64,000 nucleotides of DNA. Origin: Candidatus Bipolaricaulis anaerobius. Lineage in GTDB: Bacteria; Bipolaricaulota; Bipolaricaulia; Bipolaricaulales; Bipolaricaulaceae. Positions 8,353 to 15,775 of this stretch are shown piece after piece; the stretch's first letter is position 1; every line of letters starts with the position of its first letter. Position numbers and translations under genes: made by a program. The stretch is taken from the NCBI RefSeq assembly GCF_900465355.1, contig NZ_LS483254.1, forward strand, positions 620,001 through 684,000. The letters run 5' to 3'. The notes beneath the pieces were generated by a model. That model saw nothing but the letters and a program-made list of their open reading frames with translations. It did no database searches and had not been told where the DNA came from.

Positions 8353-10296
8353 TCAATCCTCCTGGCGCCAGTCGAGCTCGCCCCATTCCCCAGCGAGGAA
8401 CGCGAGGTCGGCCGGACAGACGTCCCCCTTGGCGTTGTCGCGGATGGTGTTGGCCCCGCCGCGGACGCGCCCGGTGAAGACGTACCCTGCTCCGATGCAG
8501 TATCCGTGGTACAGGGCGATCCCTGCCCCCTTGCTCCCGACGATGGAGTTCCCCACGATCTCGGCCTGGGCGGAATCGCGAAGGGCGATGCCCCCGCTCC
8601 CGCCGCTCTCGGTGACGAGGCAGTCCGTGATCACGGCCGCGGCCGTCTCCCCGAGGCCGATCCCCCACACTTCGTTCTGGGTGAACACGGTCTCGCGCAC
8701 GGTGGCGGTGGCCTGTTCCCCTAGCCATATCCCGCCCTGCTCGTTGCGGGATAGCCGGCACCGCAGGAGCTCCAGGGCCGTGTCCCCCACCGCGTGGATC
8801 CCGCGCAGGTTGTCGGATAGGACACAGTCGGTGACGACGGCGCGGGCATCGGCGTCCATCACCAGCCCCTCCGATCCGTATCCCACGGCCACCCCCGTCA
8901 GGGCGAGGTCGGCCCCGCCGACGAGGGACACCACCGCCGACTCGCGGGTGGCCTTCGCGGTGAGGAGGACGATCCCCTCCGCTTCGATGCGGATCGGTTT
9001 TCCGAGCGTGACCCCCGCCGGGTAGATGCCCTCGGCGAGGACGAGCTTTCCTCCGGGGAGGAGCGCGTCGGCCGCTTCCTGGATCGTGGCGTAGTCGCGG
9101 CTGGGGAAACGGACTTCCTCCCGGGACGCCGCGACAAGGGGCGCCCGCAGCGAGCCGGGGAGGTTCCCCACGAGGTCCACCCCGTTTCCCTGCATCCGGT
9201 TCCCTCCCCCCGACGGGGGAATGCGGGACAGGGACAGGATCCCCTGGGCGGTCCACCCCTCGATCCGGTTGTCGCGGATCTCCGCGTGGGCCGCGCCCCG
9301 CACGGAGATCCCCACTCCCCGCCCTCCGGAGATGGTGGACGCGACGATGGACCCCACCGCTGTGCCTTGGAGTTTGATCCCATCCCACCGGACGCGGGAG
9401 ACGGTGCAGCCAGCGAGGCGGAGGGAGGACGCTTCGCGGGCCACGATGCCGTCCCACGTCCCCTCGACCGTGGACGAGGTAAGGGTCACCTCCGCCGCAT
9501 CCTCAGCCCACACCCCGGCGTCGCGGTGCCCAGCGATCGTGCACCTGGTCAGGTCGGCGGACGCCTGGTCGCGGACCCACAGCCCGTAGCCCTCACAGGA
9601 CGAAATGGTGGACCCGGTTGCGGTGAGATGGCTCTCGTCGCGGATCCACAGGCCGTGACCTTCACAGCGGGTCACGGTGGACTGGGTGAGGATGAGCCGG
9701 GCCGTGTCGGCGAGCCAAACCCCGCTCGAGCGGTTGTCCGCGATCGTGACTCCGTCCAGGGTTGCTTGGACCTGGCCTTGGATGTGCACGCCGTACCCGG
9801 TGTTGGCGCTGATCGTGGAGCTGTGGACCGACACCAACGCCCTATCGTGGAGTGCGACCCCTGGCCCGCGGTTTTCGGAGAAGGCGGAGCGCTCGACCTC
9901 CACCGTGGCCTCCCCGGCCACGAGGAGGCCGGCGGCCCCGCTTGCCTCGCTGAACTTGATCCCAACGATGACGACCGTCCCCTCGCCCGCGAGGGGACCC
10001 TCGATCGTGAGGGCGGGATGGCCCAGTTGGGCGCTGCGGACGATGGTCTTCGTGGGTCCCGCCCCGCGGAGGGTAGCGGGCTTCGTCACCCGGAGGCTCT
10101 CCGTCCACGTGCCGGCCCCGAGGCAGATCACCGCTCCCGGTGGGGCGAGGTCGAGCGCGGCCTGGATCTCTTCCCCCGGCCGCAGGGAGATCGTGCACGG
10201 GACGCCTTCGTCTTCCCCCGGACGGGCGCAGGAGACGAGGAGGACGGCCACGAGGCCGAGCGCCACCCACCGGAGGATCCGTGTCACGTCGCGCAT
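8353..10296 (-). CDS. Right-handed parallel beta-helix repeat lipoprotein
   Basis: This 647-aa protein has a lipoprotein signal peptide with lipobox LVSC (Cys23), so it should be lipid-anchored outside the cytoplasm. Almost all the rest consists of about 22-residue repeats with patterns such as hydrophobic-x-N-x-x-xG-hydrophobic, the hallmark of pectin-lyase-like beta helices (NosD and DUF1565-type families). An early segment resembles the start of such domains (ATIQEAADAL appears again near the middle), indicating two successive helices of about 300 residues each. Carbohydrate binding or surface adhesion are the usual roles; no catalytic residues can be assigned. A TACAAT element 8 nt upstream suggests a leaderless message. 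Confidence 0.75.
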   Translation of the reverse strand: MRDVTRILRWVALGLVAVLLVSCARPGEDEGVPCTISLRPGEEIQAALDLAPPGAVICLGAGTWTESLRVTKPATLRGAGPTKTIVRSAQLGHPALTIEGPLAGEGTVVIVGIKFSEASGAAGLLVAGEATVEVERSAFSENRGPGVALHDRALVSVHSSTISANTGYGVHIQGQVQATLDGVTIADNRSSGVWLADTARLILTQSTVTRCEGHGLWIRDESHLTATGSTISSCEGYGLWVRDQASADLTRCTIAGHRDAGVWAEDAAEVTLTSSTVEGTWDGIVAREASSLRLAGCTVSRVRWDGIKLQGTAVGSIVASTISGGRGVGISVRGAAHAEIRDNRIEGWTAQGILSLSRIPPSGGGNRMQGNGVDLVGNLPGSLRAPLVAASREEVRFPSRDYATIQEAADALLPGGKLVLAEGIYPAGVTLGKPIRIEAEGIVLLTAKATRESAVVSLVGGADLALTGVAVGYGSEGLVMDADARAVVTDCVLSDNLRGIHAVGDTALELLRCRLSRNEQGGIWLGEQATATVRETVFTQNEVWGIGLGETAAAVITDCLVTESGGSGGIALRDSAQAEIVGNSIVGSKGAGIALYHGYCIGAGYVFTGRVRGGANTIRDNAKGDVCPADLAFLAGEWGELDWRQED

Positions 10297-10304
10297 GGGC
10301 GGCG

Positions 10305-10310
10305 ATTGTA
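10305..10310 (-). promoter_or_regulatory. Candidate -10 element of the beta-helix lipoprotein gene
   Basis: TACAAT on the minus strand, 8 nt upstream of the ATG at 10296. No matching -35 is seen. Confidence 0.4.
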
Positions 10311-10391
10311 GAAACCGTCACTCCCCTCCGCCACCGCGGCGGCCGATGTCGTGCCGGCGAATCCCCACGGGTCCGCCCCACCGGCGCGGGC

Positions 10392-10409
10392 CGGGCTACC
10401 GCCAGCCCG
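10392..10409 (-). terminator. Hairpin immediately after frr
   Basis: A perfect 6-bp stem (CGGGCT/AGCCCG) with a 6-nt loop abuts the frr stop codon. It has no T-tract, so it is a weak candidate terminator or mRNA 3' end stabiliser. Confidence 0.3.
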
Positions 10410-10967
10410 TCACAGGGTGCGCATCTCCTGCGCCTTCTTCTCCACGAGTTCGTCCACCCGCTTCACGTACTCGGTCGTGAGGTCGTCGAGGGCCTTCTGC
10501 AACCGATGATGGTCGTCCTCCGCCAGCCGGCCGTCCTTCTTCTCGGCCTCGAGCTTCTCCCGCACCTCGCGCCGCACGTTGCGGAGGGCGACCTTCGCCT
10601 CCTCGGCCCTCTTCCCGACGATCTTCACGAGCTCGGTGCGGCGCTCCTCGGACAGGCGGGGGATCTTGATCCGGATCACCTGCCCGTCGTTCTGGGGGTT
10701 GAGGCCGAGGTCGGCGGCGAGGACGGCCTTCTCGAGGGCGGGGATCTGGGCGCGGTCGAACGGGCGGATCGTGATGAGATCGGGATCGGGGGCCACGATG
10801 TGCGCCACGTGCTTGAGCGGGGTGGGGGTCCCGTAGTAGTCGACCGTCACGTTCTCCACGAGCGCGGGGTTGGCCCGTCCGGTATGGATCTTGGTGAGCT
10901 CGGCCTGTAGCACATCCAGAGTCCGCACCATCCGTTCCCGTGCCCCTCGCATGAGTTCATGTTCCAT
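10410..10967 (-). CDS. frr: Ribosome recycling factor
   Basis: RRF works with EF-G to split post-termination ribosomes so that subunits can be reused. The 185-aa length and conserved segments identify it clearly: TGRANPALVENVTVDYYGT near the N-terminus, the IRPFD strand, and the PRLSEERR-x-ELVK helix of the three-helix bundle. The start is the ATG of MEHELMRG, preceded by a G-rich AGGGGGCGG. It is not beside pyrH or tsf as in many bacteria. A good promoter lies upstream, interleaved with that of the divergent CCA-adding-type gene. Confidence 0.95.
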   Translation of the reverse strand: MEHELMRGARERMVRTLDVLQAELTKIHTGRANPALVENVTVDYYGTPTPLKHVAHIVAPDPDLITIRPFDRAQIPALEKAVLAADLGLNPQNDGQVIRIKIPRLSEERRTELVKIVGKRAEEAKVALRNVRREVREKLEAEKKDGRLAEDDHHRLQKALDDLTTEYVKRVDELVEKKAQEMRTL

Positions 10968-10986
10968 GACCGCCCCCTTCGCGCGA

Positions 10987-11015
10987 ATCCTAGCCCTGGT
11001 GCTCCCCCGCCGCAA
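10987..11015 (-). promoter_or_regulatory. Promoter of frr
   Basis: On the minus strand: TTGCGG (11015-11010), a 17-bp spacer, and TAGGAT (10992-10987). It lies within the control region of the divergent gene at 11032. Confidence 0.55.
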
Positions 11016-11020
11016 CCAGC

Positions 11021-11026
11021 GATAAT
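11021..11026 (+). promoter_or_regulatory. Candidate -10 element of the CCA-adding-type gene
   Basis: GATAAT, 5 nt before the ATG at 11032, with no Shine-Dalgarno sequence between. A leaderless transcript is likely. The -35 region would overlap the frr promoter. Confidence 0.45.
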
Positions 11027-11031
11027 CTGGC

Positions 11032-12462
11032 ATGCGCCTGCGGATGGATCGTCTGCTTGCCGACCACCCGTTTGCGGGGGAGATCCTCCGCCGCCTGGAG
11101 GAGGCCGGGCATACGGTGGTCCTCGTGGGGGGCGTTGTGCGCGATGCTCTCCTCGCCGCGCAGCGGGGGGAGGAGTTCGTGGCCCAGGACGTGGACATCG
11201 CCACCTCGGCCTCCCCGGAGGAGGTGCGGAAGCTTTTCGCTGACTGGCACGTTCTCTCCGTGGGTCAGAGCTTCGGCGTCGTCGTCCTCGTGGCGCCCCG
11301 CGGGGGACAGCAGTACGAGGTGGCCACGTTCCGCACCGAGGATGGGTACAGCGATGGACGGCGGCCCGACCGCGTTGAGTGGGGGACTCTTGAGAAGGAC
11401 GTGCAGCGCCGGGACTTCACCGTGAACGGCCTCGTCGCCACGGTGGAGGGGGAGGTCCTGGATTGGGTGGGGGGGATCCCCGATCTCGCGGCGGGCGTCG
11501 TGCGGGCGATCGGCGACCCGGCGGCGCGGTTCGCGGAGGACCGCCTGCGGATGCTGCGCGCGGTGCGGTTCGCGTGCCAACTCGGGTTCACGATCGAGGG
11601 GGCTACCGCTGCCGCGATCCGGACCCATGCCCCGCGGATCACGTCCGTATCCTGGGAGCGGATCCGCGACGAGCTCCTCCGCATCCTCGCCACCCCCCGT
11701 TCGGGGGAGGGGATCCTCCTCCTCGACGACCTGGGCCTGCTTGAGCCCATCCTCCCCGAGATCGCGGCCCTGCGGGGCGTGCCCCAGCCCGAGGCGTACC
11801 ACCCCGAGGGCGATGTGTTCACCCACACCGTGGCCGCCCTGCGCGTGGCGGATGGGCTGTGGGACGATCCCCGGCTCAAGTTGGCCGTGCTCTACCACGA
11901 TGTGGGGAAGCCCGTCGCGTTGGCACGGTCGGGGGGGGAGAACATGGGCGGGCACTGCGGGATTGGGGCGGACATCGCCGCCCAGGCCTTGACGCGGTTG
12001 CGGCTCCCGAAGCGGGATGTGGAGTGGGTGGTCCACCTCGTGCGGGAGCACATGCGGGTGGCGCGCCTCCCGGAGATGGGGCTCGGCAAACAGGTTCGCC
12101 TGCTGGGGGTGGGGGAGGACGAGCGAGCGCCCAGCGGGGACCTGCCCCGGCGCTACCCCCTGTTCGCCGATCTCCTCCGGCTCGTGGTGTGCGACGCCGA
12201 GGCGAGCGCCCACCGCGCGCGTGCCTGGCATCCCCTCCTCGCGCGCACCGTGGGGTTGCTCGTGCACCTCCGCCGGGTTTGCGGGATCCGCTACGCCCGC
12301 GAGCTCTTCACCGGGGACGATCTCCTCGCGATGGGCCTCCCCCCCGGGCCCCAGCTTGGGGAGATCCTGGACCGCGTCCAGGAGCGGATCCTCTCTGGTG
12401 AGATCGCGACGCGGGACGAGGCGCTGGGCTACGCTGCTGAGCTGGTGCGAGGTCAGAGGTAA
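11032..12462 (+). CDS. CCA-adding enzyme / poly(A) polymerase family nucleotidyltransferase with HD domain
   Basis: Class II tRNA nucleotidyltransferases build or repair the 3' CCA end of tRNA. The 476-aa protein has the nucleotide-binding LVGGVVRDALL (31-41), the two catalytic aspartates in DVDIATSA (Asp53 and Asp55), the RRDFTVNGL motif, and the helix with RLRMLRAVRFA. An HD phosphohydrolase domain follows, with YHDVGKP (His289, Asp290). The HD-containing form is known from E. coli-type CCA enzymes, which add CCA and also remove 2',3'-cyclic phosphates. Several tRNA genes in this window lack an encoded CCA, so an active CCA enzyme is needed. Separate A-adding and CC-adding versions cannot be excluded. 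Confidence 0.88.
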   Translation: MRLRMDRLLADHPFAGEILRRLEEAGHTVVLVGGVVRDALLAAQRGEEFVAQDVDIATSASPEEVRKLFADWHVLSVGQSFGVVVLVAPRGGQQYEVATFRTEDGYSDGRRPDRVEWGTLEKDVQRRDFTVNGLVATVEGEVLDWVGGIPDLAAGVVRAIGDPAARFAEDRLRMLRAVRFACQLGFTIEGATAAAIRTHAPRITSVSWERIRDELLRILATPRSGEGILLLDDLGLLEPILPEIAALRGVPQPEAYHPEGDVFTHTVAALRVADGLWDDPRLKLAVLYHDVGKPVALARSGGENMGGHCGIGADIAAQALTRLRLPKRDVEWVVHLVREHMRVARLPEMGLGKQVRLLGVGEDERAPSGDLPRRYPLFADLLRLVVCDAEASAHRARAWHPLLARTVGLLVHLRRVCGIRYARELFTGDDLLAMGLPPGPQLGEILDRVQERILSGEIATRDEALGYAAELVRGQR

Positions 12463-12544
12463 GCCCGGGTTCGCCCCGCATGTCCCCTCGGACGCTCGCA
12501 TCTCCCCTCGCCGGGATGGGGCCATCCCGGTACCGTGGGCCGCG

Positions 12545-13876
12545 ATGAGCGTCCTCAACCTTGGCCCGGAGTTGACTGTCCCCCTCGAAGAGGTCGTCGG
12601 CCAGTGCGTCGCGATCCTCGGCATCCGCGGTTCCGGCAAGTCCAACACCGCAGGGGTGATCTTCGAGGAGCTCCTCGAAGCCCATTACCCGCTGTCCCTC
12701 ATCGACATCGACGGCGAGTACTTCGGCCTCAAGGAGAAGTACGAGGTCCTCGTCGTCGGGGGGGGTGACCACGCCGATGTGGAGCTGAGCATGGCCACTG
12801 TGGGCGAGGTGGCGAACCTGTCCCTCCACGAGGGGGTCCCGGTGATCCTCGATGTGTCCGACATGCTCGGCGGGGAGCGGGAGGCGGTGGTCTTCGACTA
12901 CCTGACCCGGCTCTGGTCCCTCGCGGGCCGGCTGCGGACCCCATACCTGATCGGGATCGAGGAGTGCCACGAGTTCATCCCCCAGGGGGTGCGGACCCGG
13001 CTCAAGGACGTCATCGCCCGCATCGCCCTCCGTGGCCGGAAGCGGGGGCTGGGGGCAGTGGTGATCTCCCAGCGCTCGGCGAAGGTGGAGAAGGATGTGC
13101 TCACCCAGGCGGGGATGCTGTTCCTCCACCGGGTGGTCCACGAGGCGGACATGCGCGTGTACGGGGAGCTCCTGCCCTGGCGGAAGCCCGAGGCGAAGGA
13201 GATCGTGTCCCACCTCGGGATCGGCGAGTGCATCTTCCTCTCCGGCACCGTGGCCCGTAAGGTGAAGGTGCGCCTGCGGACTACGTTCCACGGCGGGTAC
13301 ACCCCGTCATTTTGCCCCGTGGAGTCCCCCAAGCTGCGCCAGGTACGGGGCCGGCTCCTCGAGGCCCTCGCCCGGGCGCAGGACGCGGCCTCGCGCCCTC
13401 CCGCGGAGGCCCCGGCGCCGCTCGCGCTGCCCCCTGCCCCGGAGTGGGACCGCGCCCCCGATGCCCCCTCCATCGTGGGGAGCACGGACCTCCCCCTGCC
13501 GGTCCTCGTCCGGGTGGATCGGCTGCTTCGTCGTCTCCGCCGCTTGCCTCCAGTCCAGCAGCGGGTGGTAGGGTTCCTCGTTCGCGAGGAGCCCACCGCC
13601 TACACCACGGACGAGCTCGCGGCGTGGGTGGACTGCCCGGAGGCCCTCCTCCGGGTGGAGCCGCCGGTGGCCGCGCTCGACCTCGGCTTGGTGGCCTGCG
13701 AACGCCTGGCGCGGGGCATCACCTACCGGGGGATGGTGCGCCAGTATGTCGACGAGGCGTTCCGCGGGTTCATCCCGAGCCTCGGTCCGGAGGGGACGCG
13801 ACAGCTGGTTGCCTATCTCCGTCGGCAGATTGCCGACCTCGCCCCCGTTGAACGTGATTTAGCTTACACCCCTTGA
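12545..13876 (+). CDS. HerA-like DUF87 ATPase
   Basis: This FtsK-HerA superfamily ATPase is typical of archaea, where HerA is a hexameric DNA translocase working with NurA nuclease in break-end resection. The 443-aa protein has Walker A GIRGSGKS (26-33), a Walker B-like strand LIGIEECHEF (about 134-143), and the Arg/Gln motif near VVISQRSAKVEKD. A Pro/Ala-rich linker (about 285-310) leads to a C-terminal alpha-helical domain of about 130 residues of unknown role. The start at MSVLNLG follows the previous stop by 82 bp. No NurA homologue is adjacent, so the partner, if any, is elsewhere. Its last codons overlap the -35 of the hpf promoter. Confidence 0.75.
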   Translation: MSVLNLGPELTVPLEEVVGQCVAILGIRGSGKSNTAGVIFEELLEAHYPLSLIDIDGEYFGLKEKYEVLVVGGGDHADVELSMATVGEVANLSLHEGVPVILDVSDMLGGEREAVVFDYLTRLWSLAGRLRTPYLIGIEECHEFIPQGVRTRLKDVIARIALRGRKRGLGAVVISQRSAKVEKDVLTQAGMLFLHRVVHEADMRVYGELLPWRKPEAKEIVSHLGIGECIFLSGTVARKVKVRLRTTFHGGYTPSFCPVESPKLRQVRGRLLEALARAQDAASRPPAEAPAPLALPPAPEWDRAPDAPSIVGSTDLPLPVLVRVDRLLRRLRRLPPVQQRVVGFLVREEPTAYTTDELAAWVDCPEALLRVEPPVAALDLGLVACERLARGITYRGMVRQYVDEAFRGFIPSLGPEGTRQLVAYLRRQIADLAPVERDLAYTP

Positions 13877-13902
13877 CGATCCGCCCTTAAGTGTGGTAGG
13901 AT
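13873..13902 (+). promoter_or_regulatory. Promoter of hpf
   Basis: TTGACG (13873-13878), an 18-bp spacer, and TAGGAT (13897-13902). The leader is about 22 nt and contains GGGGGGTGAG as a ribosome-binding site before the ATG at 13932. Confidence 0.65.
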
Positions 13903-13931
13903 GCGGAAGACCCGGGGGGTGAGTTCCTGTC

Positions 13932-14447
13932 ATGAGGCTGCACGTCGAGGAACGTTATGCTTCGGATTCGGATGCCGTCCCCAAATACGTCGCGAAGAAG
14001 GTAGAAGCCCTCTCCCGCTACTTCGATCGGATCCTCAAGTTGGACGTCATCTTGGAGGTCGAAGGGCCGCTGCAGCGGGTGCAGATGATGGGGTACCTCG
14101 TCAACCACAAGGTGGTCAAGGCCAAGGCGGAGACGAACGACATGTACGCCTCCATTGACCAAGCGGTGGACAAGATGCAGCGCCAGCTCGTGCGGTACAA
14201 GGAGCGCCTGCGGGTGTCGCGCAAGACCGGGCATACGCCGCCCGCGGGGCGCAAGGTCACGTCGGGGCCGCAGATCGAGCTCGTGGACGACTACGTACGG
14301 GAGCCCCTCACCCCGGAGGCGGCGGTGCGCGAGCTCGAGCGAAGTGGGCGGGAGTTCCTCGTGTTCTTCCAGGCTGACGACGACCAGCCCGCGGTCCTGT
14401 TTCACCGCGGGGACGGCCTGTACGGCCTCGTGGTCCCCCGCCGCTAG
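13932..14447 (+). CDS. hpf: Ribosome hibernation promoting factor, long form
   Basis: HPF/RaiA binds the decoding centre of idle 30S subunits; the long form also drives 100S dimer formation. At 171 aa this is the long form. The N-terminal S30AE domain covers about 1-95, with YASIDQAVDKM-x-RQL and a basic end. A linker of about 30 residues follows, and the C-terminal dimerisation domain begins near residue 120 (LTPEAAVRELE, then FLVFF and GLYGLVVPR). It has its own promoter and ribosome-binding site. Its place directly before the PP-loop, rpoC and ribosomal genes is unusual and makes sense for growth-rate linked control, though read-through is not shown. Confidence 0.9.
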   Translation: MRLHVEERYASDSDAVPKYVAKKVEALSRYFDRILKLDVILEVEGPLQRVQMMGYLVNHKVVKAKAETNDMYASIDQAVDKMQRQLVRYKERLRVSRKTGHTPPAGRKVTSGPQIELVDDYVREPLTPEAAVRELERSGREFLVFFQADDDQPAVLFHRGDGLYGLVVPRR

Positions 14448-14467
14448 ATGATGCGTAAGGAGGACGG

Positions 14468-15454
14468 ACGCTAGCGGTCGCTTTGTACTCGGGGAGTGTG
14501 GCGAGCACCGTCGCCGTACGGCTGGCGGAGCAAGCCGGGGTCACGCATCTGCGCCTCGTCTATTTTCGGTCCCCGTTCTTCTTGGGCGAGGAGGGGGTCG
14601 TCCTCCGCGCGCAGCGGTCGGTGGGCGGGCGGCGGTTTCAGTCCATCACGCTGAAGCGGGATTTCCTCGCCCTGGGGCAGCGGGGCAGCGAGCCCTCCTT
14701 CCCGTGCGGGGCATGTCGGCGCCTCCTCCTGGATCGGGTGGGGCGGCTGGTCCGCCGCCTCCATGCCGACCTCGTGGTGACGGGGGAGGTGGTGGGGAAG
14801 GGCGGGTTGGGCGTGGAGGAGCTCGTGAACCTGGATCGGGCAGCGGGGCTTGCGGGGCGGGTGCTGCGCCCTCTGTCCGCCCGCCTCCTGCCTCCAACCC
14901 ATGCCACGGGGAAGATGGGAGGGAGCGTGTTCCAGGCTCTCACGGCGGGAGATGGTCTGGCGGGAACGCTCGCCGCGCTGGCCCGGGAATTGGGCCTTGT
15001 CCCCTGGGAGGACGACCGGGAATGCCTCCTCACCGACGGGGGGCTCGTGCGTCGGCTGCGGGACGTGGGTTCAGAGACTCCCCTCACGGAGAACCTGGTC
15101 CAGCTCCTCCGGTTTGAGCACTTCTACCAGTTGGGGAGGGAGGCACAGGTCGTCGTGGCGCGGACGGCCGAGGAGCAGACCCGCCTTCAGCCCCTGTTCC
15201 TGCCGTCGGATGTTCGCCTCTACGTGCAGATCCCGCGCTCACCCCTGGCGTTGGTCCGCGCCCCCTGGATGGCGAAGAGCCCGGACGAGCGGGCGTGGAT
15301 CATCGCCGCCGCTGCGGAGCGGATGGCGGAGGCCGCGGGGCTCCCCCGCGCCCCGGCATGGGTCGTCCGGTTCCGCTGCGAATTGGAGGCGGAGACCCAC
15401 CAGATGCGGCTTCCCATTGATGGGAGACCGGCGCCAGCCTTGATCTTGTCGTAG
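14468..15454 (+). CDS. PP-loop ATPase-family protein (ThiI/MnmA-like), degenerate motif, unusual start
   Basis: The protein resembles the PP-loop proteins related to tRNA thiolation enzymes. It has a first strand LAVALYSGS, the Cys pair FPCGACRRLLL, the VVTGEVVGK strand, and RPLSARLLPPT, a signature of that group. The canonical ATP-pyrophosphatase loop SGGxDS reads SGSVAS, so catalysis is uncertain. The first strand lies upstream of the earliest conventional start (TTG 14483). An ideal AAGGAGG at 14457-14463 points to codon ACG 14468, which would encode MLAVALYSG if it were ATG. Either a rare ACG start or a sequence change is implied. The C-terminal half (about 190-325) is not recognised. The substrate is unknown. 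Confidence 0.6.
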   Translation, partial: TLAVALYSGSVASTVAVRLAEQAGVTHLRLVYFRSPFFLGEEGVVLRAQRSVGGRRFQSITLKRDFLALGQRGSEPSFPCGACRRLLLDRVGRLVRRLHADLVVTGEVVGKGGLGVEELVNLDRAAGLAGRVLRPLSARLLPPTHATGKMGGSVFQALTAGDGLAGTLAALARELGLVPWEDDRECLLTDGGLVRRLRDVGSETPLTENLVQLLRFEHFYQLGREAQVVVARTAEEQTRLQPLFLPSDVRLYVQIPRSPLALVRAPWMAKSPDERAWIIAAAAERMAEAAGLPRAPAWVVRFRCELEAETHQMRLPIDGRPAPALILS

Positions 15455-15467
15455 TTGGACCTATAAT
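15440..15467 (+). promoter_or_regulatory. Promoter for the zinc-ribbon gene, rpoC and the str/ribosomal cluster
   Basis: TTGATC (15440-15445), a 16-bp spacer, and a consensus TATAAT (15462-15467). It overlaps the end of the PP-loop gene. It is the last strong promoter I see before about 23 kb of co-directional genes, so it may drive a large part of the transcription and translation block. Confidence 0.65.
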
Positions 15468-15519
15468 TGGCCGGTTGGTGCGACGGGACACCCCAGGAGC
15501 GCAATAAGGAGGAGAGATT

Positions 15520-15747
15520 ATGCCCATTTATCGTTACCGCTGCTCCCGCTGTGGTACCGAGTTTCGCGAGCTGCGTGGGGTTCAGGATCGGGCCCTCGTG
15601 CGGTGCCCCGGGTGCGGCGCATCGGAGGTGACGCGGCTCCTGCCGCGGTTCGGCGTTGTGTACAAGGGGAGTGGGTTCTATACGACGGATTACCGACGGG
15701 CGCGGTCGGGGGGCGCTTCGTCCGACGGTGCGACGGATGGGGAGTAG
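15520..15747 (+). CDS. FmdB-type small zinc-ribbon protein
   Basis: This is a 75-aa protein with the N-terminal FmdB/CxxC regulatory-type zinc ribbon: MPIYRYRC-x2-C at 8-11 and CPGC at 28-31, followed by GSGFYTTDY, which is characteristic of the family. A basic, Ser/Gly/Asp-rich tail closes it. A strong ribosome-binding site AAGGAGGAG precedes the ATG. The family is widespread but its biochemical role is not settled. Here it is the leader cistron of rpoC, 28 bp upstream, so it is produced along with RNA polymerase beta-prime. Confidence 0.85.
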   Translation: MPIYRYRCSRCGTEFRELRGVQDRALVRCPGCGASEVTRLLPRFGVVYKGSGFYTTDYRRARSGGASSDGATDGE

Positions 15748-15775
15748 GCCTGTTCGGCCTTTGAGGTGATGTGGA

